Assembly: GCA_946122785.1 (NCBI GenBank) | Contig: CAMGYJ010000002.1 | Span: forward strand, 18,202,492-18,266,491 | Reading direction: 5' to 3' | DNA from: Linum tenue | Lineage: Eukaryota > Streptophyta > Magnoliopsida > Malpighiales > Linaceae | Length of the DNA stretch: 64,000 nt | Part shown: piece after piece, positions 12,568-23,900 of the stretch | Layout of the letters: every line of letters begins with the position of its first letter | How positions within the stretch are numbered: the first letter of the stretch is position 1 | The notes under the pieces: model-generated | The model's database searches: none | What the model was told of the DNA's origin: nothing | What the model saw: only the letters and a program-made list of their open reading frames with translations | Program-made: the position numbers and the translations under genes

Positions 12568-12591
12568 AGCAGCAGCCGAACGTCTTAAAAT

Positions 12592-13315
12592 TGTTAGAAA
12601 CGGAACAACAACAAGATGAGGATACCGAATCTGGAGCTGAGTCGCGGACTAGGTCGCTTTCTTTAAGACGTTCGCGGCACTGCCCTCGATGCGCACGGCA
12701 GACTATCAACCGGTCGTCTCCAGGATAAAACAGCTCCTCTGTGTACTCGCGGTTTTGTGCGAAAACCGGAGCTCTCTGAACACTCTCTCTATTGTGTTTA
12801 TGCTCGTTGTGGTGTGTTTAGAGGGGTTGGGGAGGCGGCTATTTATAGGAGCCGAACCCCTAGGAATATACCCTCTTGCTTGGGAATAAGTCGGATTAAT
12901 TAAGGAAGATAATTACTTCCTTAATTAAAACCGTCGGTTAGGATAAATCCTGCGGAGATTATCCTTCGAATATTCCTTTTCAATCGATTATCCCTTGGAA
13001 TATTCCTCAGAGTAACCGATTAATAATTAATTATTAAATAATTAATTTCGTTCGGAATTTCTCCAAAAAATATGTATATAGTCTCCATCCATCCATCCAT
13101 CCATCCAACCGACCGGTCGGACGGACGGACGGCGCGCGCGCGTGGTGGTCCGTTAGGTCCTCCCTCTCCCACAAAAGTGGGTCACCCCAAGGGGCATGCC
13201 CTTAGGAGAGAGGCTCCTATCTTTATACTCATTTCACCAAGTAAAACTACCAATGTGGTAGTTTTTCCACTTGAGACTCTATAGCTTTCAAAGCTATTCA
13301 TACACATTTCCAACA
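12592..13315 (-). repeat. Copia 5' LTR (minus orientation)
   Basis: 724 bp, nearly identical to the 3' LTR. The differences are two substitutions and copy-number changes in the TCCA, GACC and GC dinucleotide tracts around 13080-13145. The gag ATG lies only 24 bases inside the LTR edge. Confidence 0.95.
12839..12849 (-). promoter_or_regulatory. LTR TATA box
   Basis: CCTATAAATAG on the minus strand within the 5' LTR, upstream of gag. It is the likely core promoter of the Copia transcript, with a start expected some 30 bases further left. Confidence 0.6.
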
Positions 13316-13320
13316 TGAAG

Positions 13321-13881
13321 TACTTGGAGGCGTTGAAGCTGGAGGAGAAGTTGGTCTCGGAGAGGAAAACCAGAAGATGAGATTGGCGACAGCTTCTATG
13401 TCTACAACTTCCTCCATCCTACACTTTGGGGATCTTTGAATCCGCGAGATTGACGAAGGACCCCGTCAACCGAGCAGCAGAGAGGAGGAAGAAGGAAAGC
13501 TCGCATAGTGAAGTTGCAATAATAGTTCAGGATGGGTCAGGAAGAAGGATCAGCCCGCCGACGAAGGTTTCCGTCAACCGAGAAGCAGAGCAGCCTCGCG
13601 AGATTCTTTAGAGCCAGTGAATTTCATGTCTCGGATTTTCCTTCTGCCAGTGACGAGCAGAGCAAATTAGGAATTAGGGCGATGGGTTGGGGGCTACTGT
13701 TTTAGGAATTGGGGTAATATCGTCTGTTTGGTTAATTTAGGGCAAAAAATTTAAAAAGTTAGGCGTTAAATAGGAGTTCAAAAAAAAAAGAAGAACTCTC
13801 GTCAATCTAAGGTTTTCCAAAATAACAATTTTACCAAAACTCTTATTTCTCTTAATCCAATAAACACACAAACGTTAAAAT
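13321..13881. other. Right part of the split element and spacer
   Basis: 13321-13620 is a gene-like GC-rich segment continuing from before the Copia insertion. After it come an AT-rich inverted-repeat remnant and an A-run at 13780-13789. No intact gene. Confidence 0.4.
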
Positions 13882-14731
13882 TAAGGGTGAGCATTGGGTG
13901 GTTAAACCCACAAATCCACCCGCAATCGACCCATCCATTGTCATGTGGGTGGTTCTTATGGGGTGGGTGTGGGTTGTAAAATAGGTTACCCACAAAATAT
14001 TGGGTGGGTGCGGGTGGTCTGTGGTTGACCCACAACCCACACAACTTTTTAACCTCAAACCATCGAAATTCTAACATATAGCTTTTTTGAAAATGAACCC
14101 TTACAAAATTGTAAAAATTATTCTCAATCTCGATCAAAGGATTGTGCTGTGAGGTGTGCTTGGACAATTGGAGGTACATTCAAGGATAACTAGTAGACAA
14201 AATGACAGAAAAAGACAGTTGTCTTCCCCAAAATGACACCATCTCAAACTATCACTGATTCGTCCTTCATGCCTTCCATCAGTTTGAAATTGTAATTTAC
14301 GATTATAGGTTGAAAAACTATTTACGCTCAGAACGCCTAGGCGAACGAGGCACTAAGCAAGACCAAAAGGTTTGCCTTATGCCTAGTGCCTTCTTGAACC
14401 TTGGTTATTATCACGCTTAGACCATGTTTATCTGTTGGATATTTTTAATTTGTGGTCAATTACCGATACCAATATTTGTGGATTAAGAGTTATTTAGTCT
14501 GAAAAATTCTTTCATTTAAAATTTAAAACTATTGAAATTATGTGATCATATGAAATATATGTTGTAAACCCACCGAATCCACCCAACCATCCATCATCCG
14601 CGATCACCCAACCCAACCCACCCACATGTAATTCTTGAGTGGGTGTGGGTCAGTTTCTCCTTCACCCACCACGTAATGGGTAGTTCCAAACTCACCCAAA
14701 TTCGCACAAAACCACCCACCGCTCAACCCTA
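13882..14731. mobile_element. hAT-type non-autonomous element
   Basis: Termini TAAGGGTGAGCATTGGG and CCGCTCAACCCTA, flanked by perfect 8-mers GTTAAAAT at 13874-13881 and 14732-14739. Both ends carry runs of GGGTGGGT/ACCCACCC. It lies about 330 bp upstream of the likely ATG of DUF247 gene 1. No coding capacity. Confidence 0.9.
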
Positions 14732-15060
14732 GTTAAAATAACAAACCCTAACATATGCCACTAGGCTAGAAACCGATAGAATATATTTTACATTCTCTAA
14801 AAAAGAAGATAGAATATATATTACATAATACAACTTATAATAAGCTCGGATTAACACCGGCATTGACTTTTAGTATGTCAACAAAATCTTTGCACCTTCG
14901 CGTTATTTTTGCGCACATGGCCACCTGTAAATTTCGCTCAACTTGCCAAGTGCCTCCATTGGCGCCGGTGGCGGCTTTGCCTTCTATTTCTCTACACGTC
15001 AAAGTTCCATCCGATCCAAAATTCTCCAAGAATATTAATCCAACCCAACATTCACCAAAA

Positions 15061-16961
15061 ATGTCGTCTCTTTCCCCACAGAAAAGCCAAAAAGCAGAAT
15101 CCCTCCCACCAAAAATGTCGTCTCCACCTTCCAACCTAGTCCTCAACCCAACCTTCACGGAGCAAGAATGGCTGAAACAGATCAACCAAGGCATCCAACT
15201 CGGCCCGGAAACCATAACCCAAAACCTCTCCTCCATTTTCCGAGTCCCAGCCTCCATCTCCGCCGCCAAGCCCCAATCCTACGCCCCCAAGCTCGTCGGC
15301 CTTGGCCCCCTCCATCACTTCCAGCGGCGGCTCTACCAGAACGAGCCCCTCAAGCTCGCCGGAGCCGAGCAGGCGCTCAAGCGCTTCAACGTCCCCACCG
15401 CCGCAGACTTCCCCAATCTCGTCCGACAAATCGTCCCCCTGCTTCCGGCCATCCGACTCTGCTACGACTCACACCTCGACATCTCCGACGACACTCTGGC
15501 ATGGGTCTTAGCAATCGATGGCCTCTTCGTCGCCGAGATGCTCTACAACCCGCAGTTCCTCCTGCCCCGGACGTCGAGCTCGTTCAGCTTCTCGGAGAAG
15601 CTGCGCGACATCACCGGCGACATCGTCCTGCTCGAGAATCAGGTCCCGATCTACACTCTGTTTCCGGCGGAGATTTCGGTGAATCTGTGCAAGATGCTGG
15701 AATCCTTCTGCAGGGTGCTCTCGCCTCTCAAGCTGCAGGGTTCTGATTCTGATGTCGAATTGAAGCCGGCGCCGAAGCATCTGCTGGATCATGTGTACCA
15801 ATTGATAACGAGGGAGAAAAACAGAGCAGCCTTACTGAGACGAGAAGAGAGCGATGTTTCGTCGCCGGCGGATGAGGATTCGGTTATTGCCATCGGCGGA
15901 TTGGGGACTCTGGCCGATGATCTCGCCGAGAAAGTAGGCGACGCCAGTGAAGACATCGGCCCTGTTCAGAACGTCACCGCCGGAATTGAGAGGCTCGCCC
16001 AAATACAGAGTACGTCCTCTATTCCATACCCAATTCTTCACAACATTTAGATCCTCATACGATTTCTGATTTCATCAACAATTCTGATTAATCAAAATAT
16101 TGAATTTTGTTGTATGATTCATTAATTGATTTAGTCATATAAAATGTGCGTCAAGACAAATTTTTAGTATCGAATTCAAATTGTACAATAATTGAATTCG
16201 CGTTTCAAATGTGCTTTTCTGCAGTAAGAAGCCCGATCAGCAGCATTTTCAGGATACTCGACATACTGGGGATCTCCAGTTTCGTGAACGAAGCACTGGA
16301 AGACGAAATCACGCTTCTCCCATCAGCCGGAGACCTCAAAGGCGCCGGAGTGAAATTCGCCGCCACAACCGGCGGCCTGAGATGCATCGAATTCGACGAA
16401 TCCGACGCCGTTCTGACCCTCCCTGCATTCTCCTGGAAACCCAGCAGCGAGATCGTGATCCGAAACCTGGTGGCGTACGAGTCCCTGGCCAAACCGGACT
16501 CCGCGATCCTGACCCGGTACACGGAGATGATGCACGCCATGGTCCAGGACAAGAAGGACGCGAAGCTGCTGAGAGAAGACGGGATCGTGGAGGGGAACAA
16601 CGTCGCCGCCGGCGACGAGGCGATGGTTGCTCTGTTTCGCGGGATGGGTGGGTCGCCGGATCCGATGAGCAGGACGGTCCTGGACAAGACGATTCTGGAG
16701 GTGAACTCGTACTACAACAGGAAATCGAAGGTCGTGGCGTCCAAGGTTTTTAAATTGGGTGTGAAGGCCCTGCTGAGGGTGCTGATGGTTGTCGCCGCCA
16801 TTGCTCTGCTGGTGATGTTTTCAATTCAGTCGTACTGTAGCATCTATGTGTGCGCCGGGACGACGGGTGGCGGATTGTTCGGAATGGAGACCCTGGAATC
16901 GCCGGTGGGACGGCAGATTGGTGGCGGCGGTGGGGTGTCCTCTTTGTTGTCATCTGTTTAG
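15061..16961 (+). CDS. DUF247 / UPF0481 protein (At3g02645-like), gene 1
   Basis: Two exons, 15061-16009 and 16225-16961, with donor GTACGT and acceptor TGCAG; 561 residues with this start. After a low-complexity N-terminus come TEQEWLKQI (~32), YAPKLVGLGPLHH (~74-86), a hallmark of DUF247, and the long DUF247 helical region. A single hydrophobic segment (~502-522, VVAAIALLVMF) is followed by a Cys- and Gly-rich tail, so it is probably a C-terminally anchored membrane protein. The molecular function of this family is unknown; in grasses some DUF247 genes sit at self-incompatibility loci. The start is uncertain: in-frame ATGs at 14875 and 15115 are alternatives. 15061 was chosen by analogy with the paralogue at 55164. 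Confidence 0.88.
16010..16224 (+). other. Phase-1 intron of DUF247 gene 1
   Basis: GT...AG intron splitting the codon after LAQIQ. The paralogue has an intron at exactly the same residue and phase, which supports both models. Confidence 0.85.
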
Positions 16962-17356
16962 AGGGATTTGATTGATTTTTGTGGGGTGGGTGTGTGATTA
17001 AGGGAAGTGGGTTAGTTGGTCTTTATTTGGTTTTTGTGTATAATTTACGTCAGTAATTAGGACTGTATATTTAATTAACGTTAATATTTCCACCAAAAAA
17101 AAAATAACGTTAATATTTGTTTTGTCTTATATTCTTTTCCACGCGTGGTGTAATTGTTGACTAGGAGATGTTCGTCAGTCGTCACAACGCATTACACGTC
17201 TCTTCGTTTTAAGTGTATAATTTCTTCTAAGGAAGTTATTGATAAAGTTGATTAATTACAATAAATACCAATTTGATTGTTTGTAATTATTTTTGAACAA
17301 CGATTATAATTATCTATTGTGTGCCGGTTTAAGTCGTTGATCCGGTCAAGCAAATG
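16962..17356. other. 3' flank of DUF247 gene 1
   Basis: AT-rich with no open frame of note. It should contain the 3' untranslated region; no single polyadenylation signal can be picked. Confidence 0.5.
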
Positions 17357-18507
17357 ATTTTTTTTTATACCCAATAACCGAGAAAATCTTCAATGGGACG
17401 GGTGTACCAGCTAGGAAGGCTGACTTGGTACACCTAGCCAATGCAATCCTGCCATCTGTCTCATTAGCACAATCAAAAGGAACCGACTCTCCTTCTTCGG
17501 TTATATAATTGGTAACAATTAAATAATAAGAAATAAATACCCCACTAATTCGTAAATATACCCACTTCAAACAATAAAAATTAACTATTCGTATTTTAGT
17601 AAGTTCTACGCCGGTGGGCGTGGCTGTCGTGGAGTCGTTCGCCATTGAATCCGGTCGATTTTCTAGACGGCAAAATCAAACGGCGTGAAGAGAAATTAAA
17701 CTATTACGGAACCCCTTTCCTTTACGGTTAATTAATTATGGTACAGCTAAATCAAAGATCTCCGGTTTGAAATCTGATTCAAATAAAACCGACGAAGAGA
17801 AGCTCTACGGAAGAAACGATGCAAGGCGGCAGGTCTGATTTCTTCTTTCTCACTCATGATTTCCGAGAGTTCGACGGTCAACTTCAAACTTGTTTTCTCA
17901 GTTATGATTCCGGCATCAGAGGCGATCTTCGTCGTCGAAGAGAACGATTTCCCTTGTTTCCAGAGCAAAGGTTGATTTGTACATATACATCACGAACTCA
18001 ATGAGATTTGCTCCAGTTGACTCATTAGCAGTGAAATTTATCTGAGTCACGTTCGCTTTTGTCGGCTGGAGATTCTGCAGGGATTAAAGGTACAAATCTT
18101 GGTGTCGGTGACACGCCGTTGAACTTCTTCCGTATTCATTTAGTTTCTCTTTTTGCGGGCAGAGAGCATTCCGATTAAATTGTTATTATCAATTAATTAG
18201 GCGAAGAAGAAGGGGAGTAATTGATCTTTTATTATGTTATTTAGACAGATGGCAAGGTTTTATTGACTGGGTGCACCAGGTCAGCGTTCCTAGCTGGTAC
18301 ACCCGCCCCATCAAAGATTTTCTCCCCAATAACCTCAGCCACACGTGTCACTTTGTGATAACGGGGCCAACTAAAACTGTGGGCCAGCTGCAATCAATTC
18401 GACACCAACATGGCTTCTCCCCCAGCAGTCTTGTACCTCCGGGAACACCAACCGGTCTCGCTTGAATTCGAACCTGGGATCTACAACTCCCAAACCTTCA
18501 CTGTCGT
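17357..18507 (-). mobile_element. tRNA-derived SINE, copy 1, split by a Mutator-like element
   Basis: On the minus strand, a pol III B box reads GGTTCGAATTC (18464-18474). The tail is an A-run seen as T's at 17358-17366. Sequence 18335-18507 matches copy 2 at 18512-18738 closely. The box A region is missing on the right, where copy 2 abuts. A Mutator-like element interrupts the copy at 17380-18324. Confidence 0.65.
17380..18324. mobile_element. Non-autonomous Mutator-like element
   Basis: Inverted termini start GAGAAAATCTTCAATGGG and end in CCCATCAAAGATTTTCTC. The inverted similarity runs at least 110 bp inward. A perfect 10-bp duplication CCCAATAACC lies at 17370-17379 and 18325-18334. The interior (17600-18200) has short open frames on both strands but no recognisable domain. 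Confidence 0.9.
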
Positions 18508-18511
18508 GGCA

Positions 18512-18738
18512 GTTGGGTTTTTTATACCTAGGAACCTCAGCCCCAAGTGTCACTTTGTGACAGCGAGGCCTTACTAAAACTAGGGTCCATCTGCAATCAA
18601 TTCGACGCTAACAGGGCTTCGCTCCCAGCAGTCTTGTGCCTCCTGGATCACCAATGGGCTTCGCTTGGATTCGAACCTGAGATCTGCAACTCCCAAACCT
18701 TAATTGTCGCGACAGCTTTACCGTTAGACTATCTTACC
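18512..18738 (-). mobile_element. tRNA-derived SINE, copy 2
   Basis: Minus-strand pol III promoter: box A-like GATAGTCTAACGGTAAAGC (18715-18733) and canonical box B GGTTCGAATCC (18667-18677). It ends in an A-run (T's at 18511-18516). A non-coding retroposon that would depend on a LINE for mobility. Confidence 0.7.
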
Positions 18739-18741
18739 TTT

Positions 18742-18811
18742 GGTGCAAGTGGTTTGAAGTTTAATAGTATGACCGGGGTGCAAGTGGTTTGAAATTTAAT
18801 AGTATGACCGA
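18742..18811. repeat. 35-bp tandem duplication
   Basis: The unit beginning GGTGCAAGTGGTTTGAA occurs twice head to tail with one or two differences. Confidence 0.85.
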
Positions 18812-18947
18812 GTTCCAAGTTGTTTTATCCAAATAAGGTGGTAATTTAGGATATTAATGAGTAAAATAAAATTTACCTTATACATAATTATTAGAAACTC
18901 AACTCTCATAACAAAAAAATACATAACCCTCGTGACTCATCCACCAT

Positions 18948-19627
18948 TAGGGATGGCAATGGGTCAGGTTGGGGCGGTTTTGTGAAACCCAAACCCATGG
19001 GTTTATCCGTCAAAAAAACCCGGGGTAAAACCCGCTGGGTTTGAAAAACTCAAACCCAACCCAACCCGCTGGGTATCCGTGGGTTCATGGGTACCCGTGG
19101 GTTTTTGTGGTAAAAAATTTACAATAACAAATTTCTTTCAAAATAAAAATTTAACATCAATTTTCTCATACAAATTATTCATACAAAAAACACCAATCTT
19201 GAACAAACAAGCAAACCACAAATGATCAATACAAATTGTTCAAAATTAAATATAAACATCTATAAACAACAAGATTAATTGAACTCTTCTTCCTCATCAA
19301 ATAAGTTTTTTCACTCTCCACTCAATAATATCAACTTCATTCTAAACAATTAGAAAGAACAAATTGTACATGTCTTCACAAACATAAATAATATTAGTTG
19401 TTTAAAGAAAATATATTATTTAGAATATTAAATATACCGGGAAAGTAATTATATGTGTGGGCGGGTACCCATGGGGCGGGTTTAGCTAAACCCAAACCCA
19501 ACCCGGTGAATATTGTAGCGGGTTTAAACCCAAACCCGGCCCAAAACCCGTCAACACGGGTTTTACCCGCGTTGACCGGGTTGGGTCGGGTGGGTACCCG
19601 TGGGTTCGGGTTTTGTTGTCATCCCTA
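18948..19627. mobile_element. hAT-type non-autonomous element
   Basis: Termini TAGGGATGGCAA and TTGTCATCCCTA. Perfect 8-bp duplications TCCACCAT lie at 18940-18947 and 19628-19635. Both ends are dense in GGGTTT/AACCCG phrases; the centre is AT-rich. No coding capacity. Confidence 0.93.
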
Positions 19628-19635
19628 TCCACCAT

Positions 19636-20186
19636 CCTCCTTCCTTCTCTCCCACTCCCCCTTCCTTTTTTCTTCTTCCCCTTCTTTAGCAGTCAAACCA
19701 ATGACATTTTGGAGATCGTTCTATAGCCCGAAAGTGGTTGGATCGGGATGAAGTGACAATCCGGTAGAGGTTTAACAAGTCTCGTGTGATACGAATTTGC
19801 AAATATGTATTATAGATTAAGGCACAAAAATAAAAATAGAAATGGAAGAAATTACGATAAGAGTTTGAGCAAAATAAATTCTATGTAACCCAATGTAGTC
19901 AAGGCACCCAATTCCTTCGAAGTACTCACCTAACGGCTAACAGCTTTGAGGCATTCAACTGCATGCATTGTTGGGCCGTTAGTCAGCTCATACAATGGTT
20001 TCAATTTGGTGTTGAATGAGCTAGAAAATGGGCCCCCGAATTCGCTTTCCTAGTGACAAAAGCCCAACCCACATTTACACGAGAGAGGTGAACAAGAAGG
20101 AAGGGACACAAGTAGCCAAATTTCCTTTAGCAACTCCGAGTTCTTATCTATCATGTTCGTCTTCTCACTTCTTAATCAAAACTACA
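19636..20186. other. No gene recognised
   Basis: Pyrimidine-rich start, then unremarkable sequence with no convincing frame or repeat edge before the next element. Confidence 0.5.
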
Positions 20187-20469
20187 TGATTAATGCCATA
20201 TTTGGTCACTGGGTTTACTAAAAAAAATATCATGTTTAGTCACTCGAAATATTTTATTTCAATGCTGGTCATTCAAATTAGTAAAATAATATATGTTTGG
20301 TCACTCTCTGGTAGTCTCCGTCCAACTTTGTTAATGAAGTCCATTATCTGCTGACGTGGCAAACGAAATCGCCTAATCAACCTGGTTTGACCAGGAAAAT
20401 AGTAAACCCGACCCGACATATTTTCACAACCCGTCACATCATCCCAACCCAACCATCGAACCCCACCTG

Positions 20470-20823
20470 TGTTGGACCTGGTCTGGAAGTTAGAAGAAGA
20501 AGGAATCTGAATCCTTAGCGGAGAAGGATTGAAGTGGCGCCTTTGGAAGTTTGGAGTTTAATGAAACAATGTTGTTTAGTTTATTCTTGTTTGGTACCTA
20601 CATTTATTAGTCGAGTTAGTTTTTCAGTGTCTGTTGTGAGCAACGGCTCAAGCAAAACAGATTGCAGATCTTCAGCTTAGTTGAGATTAGTTTGTTACTG
20701 ATTCATAGGAGAGTAGTTCTCTTAGTTTTTCCTTGGCCGATTTCTGTGGCCTAATCACGTGTATTTATTTCCTTTCATCTTCAATAAACAAATTGTCATA
20801 TTTCAATACGATTTAGGCTTTCA
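20470..20823 (+). repeat. Copia 5' LTR
   Basis: 354 bp, beginning TGTTGGACCTGG and ending GGCTTTCA. Confidence 0.95.
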
Positions 20824-20826
20824 TTG

Positions 20827-20839
20827 TGGTATCAGAGCC
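20827..20839 (+). other. Primer binding site, initiator tRNA-Met
   Basis: TGGTATCAGAGCC lies three bases inside the 5' LTR. It is complementary to the 3' end of plant initiator tRNA-Met, the usual Copia primer. Confidence 0.95.
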
Positions 20840-20958
20840 TATTCGCAAGCTGTAACCAGAAAGTGAGAGAGATCTGCAGGAAATAGCAAAGTGGGTATTT
20901 GGGAAACACGAGAGATTAAAGTGAGGAATCAAGGAAGAGATTTGGGAGTGTGAGAAAT

Positions 20959-23900
20959 ATGAGTGAAGGTAGCAGCAACTATGCACAGGTGTGCATACCC
21001 AGATTCGATGGAGATTTTGATCATTGGAGCTTATTGATGGAAAATCTCATTCGATCGACGGAATACTGGGAGGTGGTAAGTGAAGGATTCAAGGAACCCA
21101 CAAATGAAAATGTTCTATCTGAAGCTCAATCCAAACGGCTTGAAGAACTCAGGCTCAAGGACTTGAAAGCCAAGAATTACCTTTTCAGCTCCATTGATAA
21201 GGCGATTATGTGAAGACCATCACATACAAGAGGACTACTAAGGAATTGTGGGAATATGTGAAGATCAAGTACCAGGGAAGCGCGAGAGTGCAGAAAGCTT
21301 AGTTGCAAGGTCTAAGAAGGAATTTCGAGCTGCTGGAAATGAAAGAAGGTGAAACTATAACTGAGTACTTCAGTAGAGTAATGGTTATAGCAAATTCTAT
21401 GAGAAATTGAGGTGAGAACCTGGCAGATGTGAACATTGTTGAGAAGATACTGGGAACTTTAACTGAAAAGTTTAACTTCTTGGTTTGCTCAATTGAGGAA
21501 TCAAAGGATATAGAAACTTTAACTATTGATTCTCTCCAAAGTTCCTTAATTGTGCACGAACAAAAGTTTCAAAAGAAGGGTGTTGGTGAAGAAGATCAAG
21601 CTCTAAGGGAATTACATGAGTATGCTGGAAGAGGTGGTAGAGGCTATGGAGGCAGGAGCTACCAAGGAAGAGGTCGAGGAAGAGGCTGGAACAAGGAATC
21701 AGTGGAATGTTTCAAATGCCACAGATTGGGACACTACAAGTATGAGTGTTCAGAGTGGGAAACAAACCAGCAGTCCTATTATGCTAGCTATCAAGGAAGA
21801 AGCCAAGGAGACCTGAAATATGACATGCTGCTTATGGCTTACCTTGAAGGAGGGCAAAACTCCAAAGGAGACTTTCACAGCAATGAAACCTGGTGGTTCC
21901 TAGACTCTGGATGCTCCAACCATATCAGTGGTGACAGAAGTTGGTTCACAGAACTAGATACCAAGTTCAATTGCACTATCAGACTTGGTAATGACACCAG
22001 ACTGAATGTTGTGGGAAAGGGAACTATCAAATTGTTGGTAAACCAAACATCCTTGTTGGTGCAGGAGGTGTTCTATGTGCCTGCACTCAAGTCAAACCTG
22101 TTGAGTGTGGGTCAACTATAGGAAAAAGGTCTCTCCTTTCTCATCAATGGAGGAATGTGCAAACTGTTCCATGAAGAGAGAGGTCTGGTGTTGCAGATAG
22201 AAATGAAATCAAATTGAATGTTTGTCTTACAAGCTGAAGCAAGAATATTCCCTGGAGCTATGGTACAGAATATTTGGACATATAAGTGTTCAAAGGTTGC
22301 TGGATCTTCAAAAGAAAAAGCTAGTTCAAGACTTGCCAAGTCTGAAAGGTGAAACAGGAATCTATCAGACATGTATGATGGGGAAACAACACAGACTTCC
22401 TTTCCCCAAGAAGAGCAACTGGAGAGCTACTCAAAAGCTGCAACTACTCCATGTTGATCTGTGTGGACCAATAACTCCAACTTCAAATGGTGGCAAGAGG
22501 TAGGGGGTGAACAAATACACCCGCAAACCAACCCACCCGTCCAGCCCGACCCAACCCACCCGTATTTATCGCTAAAACTAAGGTTTTGGGTTGGGTGAGG
22601 GTTTTCTTTTGTACAACCCGCCTCTTTTGGGTTGGGTTTGGATTTTGGATTACACAACCCGTCGAACCCGACCCAACCCGTGTTCCAACTATTAGTATGA
22701 GTTCGTGTACAAAAAATATTTATGTCGTATATAACCATACTTATAAGAAAATTAAGATATTTTGCCATGTTTTTCTCCCATGGTTTTCCTAATCTAATGC
22801 ATTCATCGACTTAAAATTTAGACATAGATTTAATATAGCTATGATTCACATAATCCTTTTTCTTGTGTACAATTTTAATAGAATAACATATTATGGATGT
22901 GTTTGTTTATAACCTATTTAGCCTATTTAAACAAATATTGTGGAAAAAAACTATAGACGTATGTTGAAGTAAATTATATTTTATTAAAATTCAAACAACA
23001 TTTGTGAATTTCGATACCTTTCACGTCGGTTTATTCGTTTGAAATTTTAATTAGTTATAAAAATATTTTTATGGTGTAGAATAATTACATATTTTGTGTT
23101 GGGTTGGGTTGGGTTTTTACTTAAAAATATCGCCAACCCGACCTAACTCAATTGAAAACAAACCGTAGGGTTTTAATTTTTTTGGTTGGGTTTGGGTTTA
23201 ATATTTTCCAAACAGTAGTGCATGGGTCGGGTGATTAAAATGGCTAAACCCGGACCACCCGACCCATGTACACCCCTAGCAAGAGGTACATCCTGGCCTT
23301 GACTGATGACTTTAGTAGGAAGCTCTGGGTGTATTTCATGCCAGCCAAATCTGACACTCTAGAAAACTTTAAGAAGTTCAAGAGTTATATAGAGAAGGAA
23401 AATGGAAACAACATTCTGTGTTTGAGAACAGACAGGGGAGGAGAGTTTATGTTGCATGGATTTAGAGATTTATGTGACGAGGCTGGAATAAAAAGACAGC
23501 TTACTGCTGCTCTTACACCTCAGCAAAATGGGGTGGCTGAAAGGAAAAACAGGACAATTATGAATATGGTATGTTTTAGAGGATTGCAAGGTGCTTGCAT
23601 ACTTCTGGCCAGAAGTAGTGGAATGGGCTGCCCATGTACTCAACAGGAGCCCAACTACAGCTAATCAGGGGAAAATAGCTCAGGACATCCTCCATCAGTC
23701 TCACACTTAAGGGTCCATGTACCTGACCAGCAGAGAAAGAAACTGGACAACAAAAGTGTGAGATGCCAATTCTTGGGCATTTATGTGGAATCCAAAGCAT
23801 ACAAGTTCTTCAATCCAGCCACTAAGAAGGTGGTGATCAGCAGGGATGTGGTCTTTGATGAGCAAAAAGGCTGGCATTGGGAGGCTGAAACACAACCAGT

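Larger units (their letters stand above)
7445..13315 (-). mobile_element. Young Copia-type LTR retrotransposon (minus orientation)
   Basis: LTRs at 7445-8176 and 12592-13315 both run TG...CA. The 5-bp target duplication TGAAG lies at 7440-7444 and 13316-13320. Reading on the minus strand, the order is LTR, gag, protease, integrase, reverse transcriptase, RNase H, polypurine tract, LTR, which is the Copia order. Outside simple repeats the two LTRs differ at only about two positions, so insertion was recent. One amber codon interrupts the polyprotein. Confidence 0.95.
6835..13791. mobile_element. Possible Mutator-like element, split by a Copia element
   Basis: The 11-mer AGAACTCTCGT occurs at 6824-6834 and 13792-13802, bracketing this interval like a Mutator target duplication. 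Near the ends, 6985-7030 and 13730-13775 are imperfect inverted repeats sharing TTTAACG(G)CCTAACTT. Without the Copia insertion the element is about 1.1 kb. Its interior, 7105-7444 and 13321-13620, is GC-rich and gene-like. The right end also has an A-rich run, so a retroposed copy is an alternative. Confidence 0.45.

Noticed and set aside
14863..15060. Longer N-terminus for DUF247 gene 1
   Set aside because: The extra ~65 residues have no counterpart in the paralogue and the region reads like untranslated leader; an ATG at 14875 remains possible.
18667..18733. A tRNA gene on the minus strand
   Set aside because: Box A and box B are present, but no cloverleaf can be folded, and the sequence continues into a SINE body with an A-tail.
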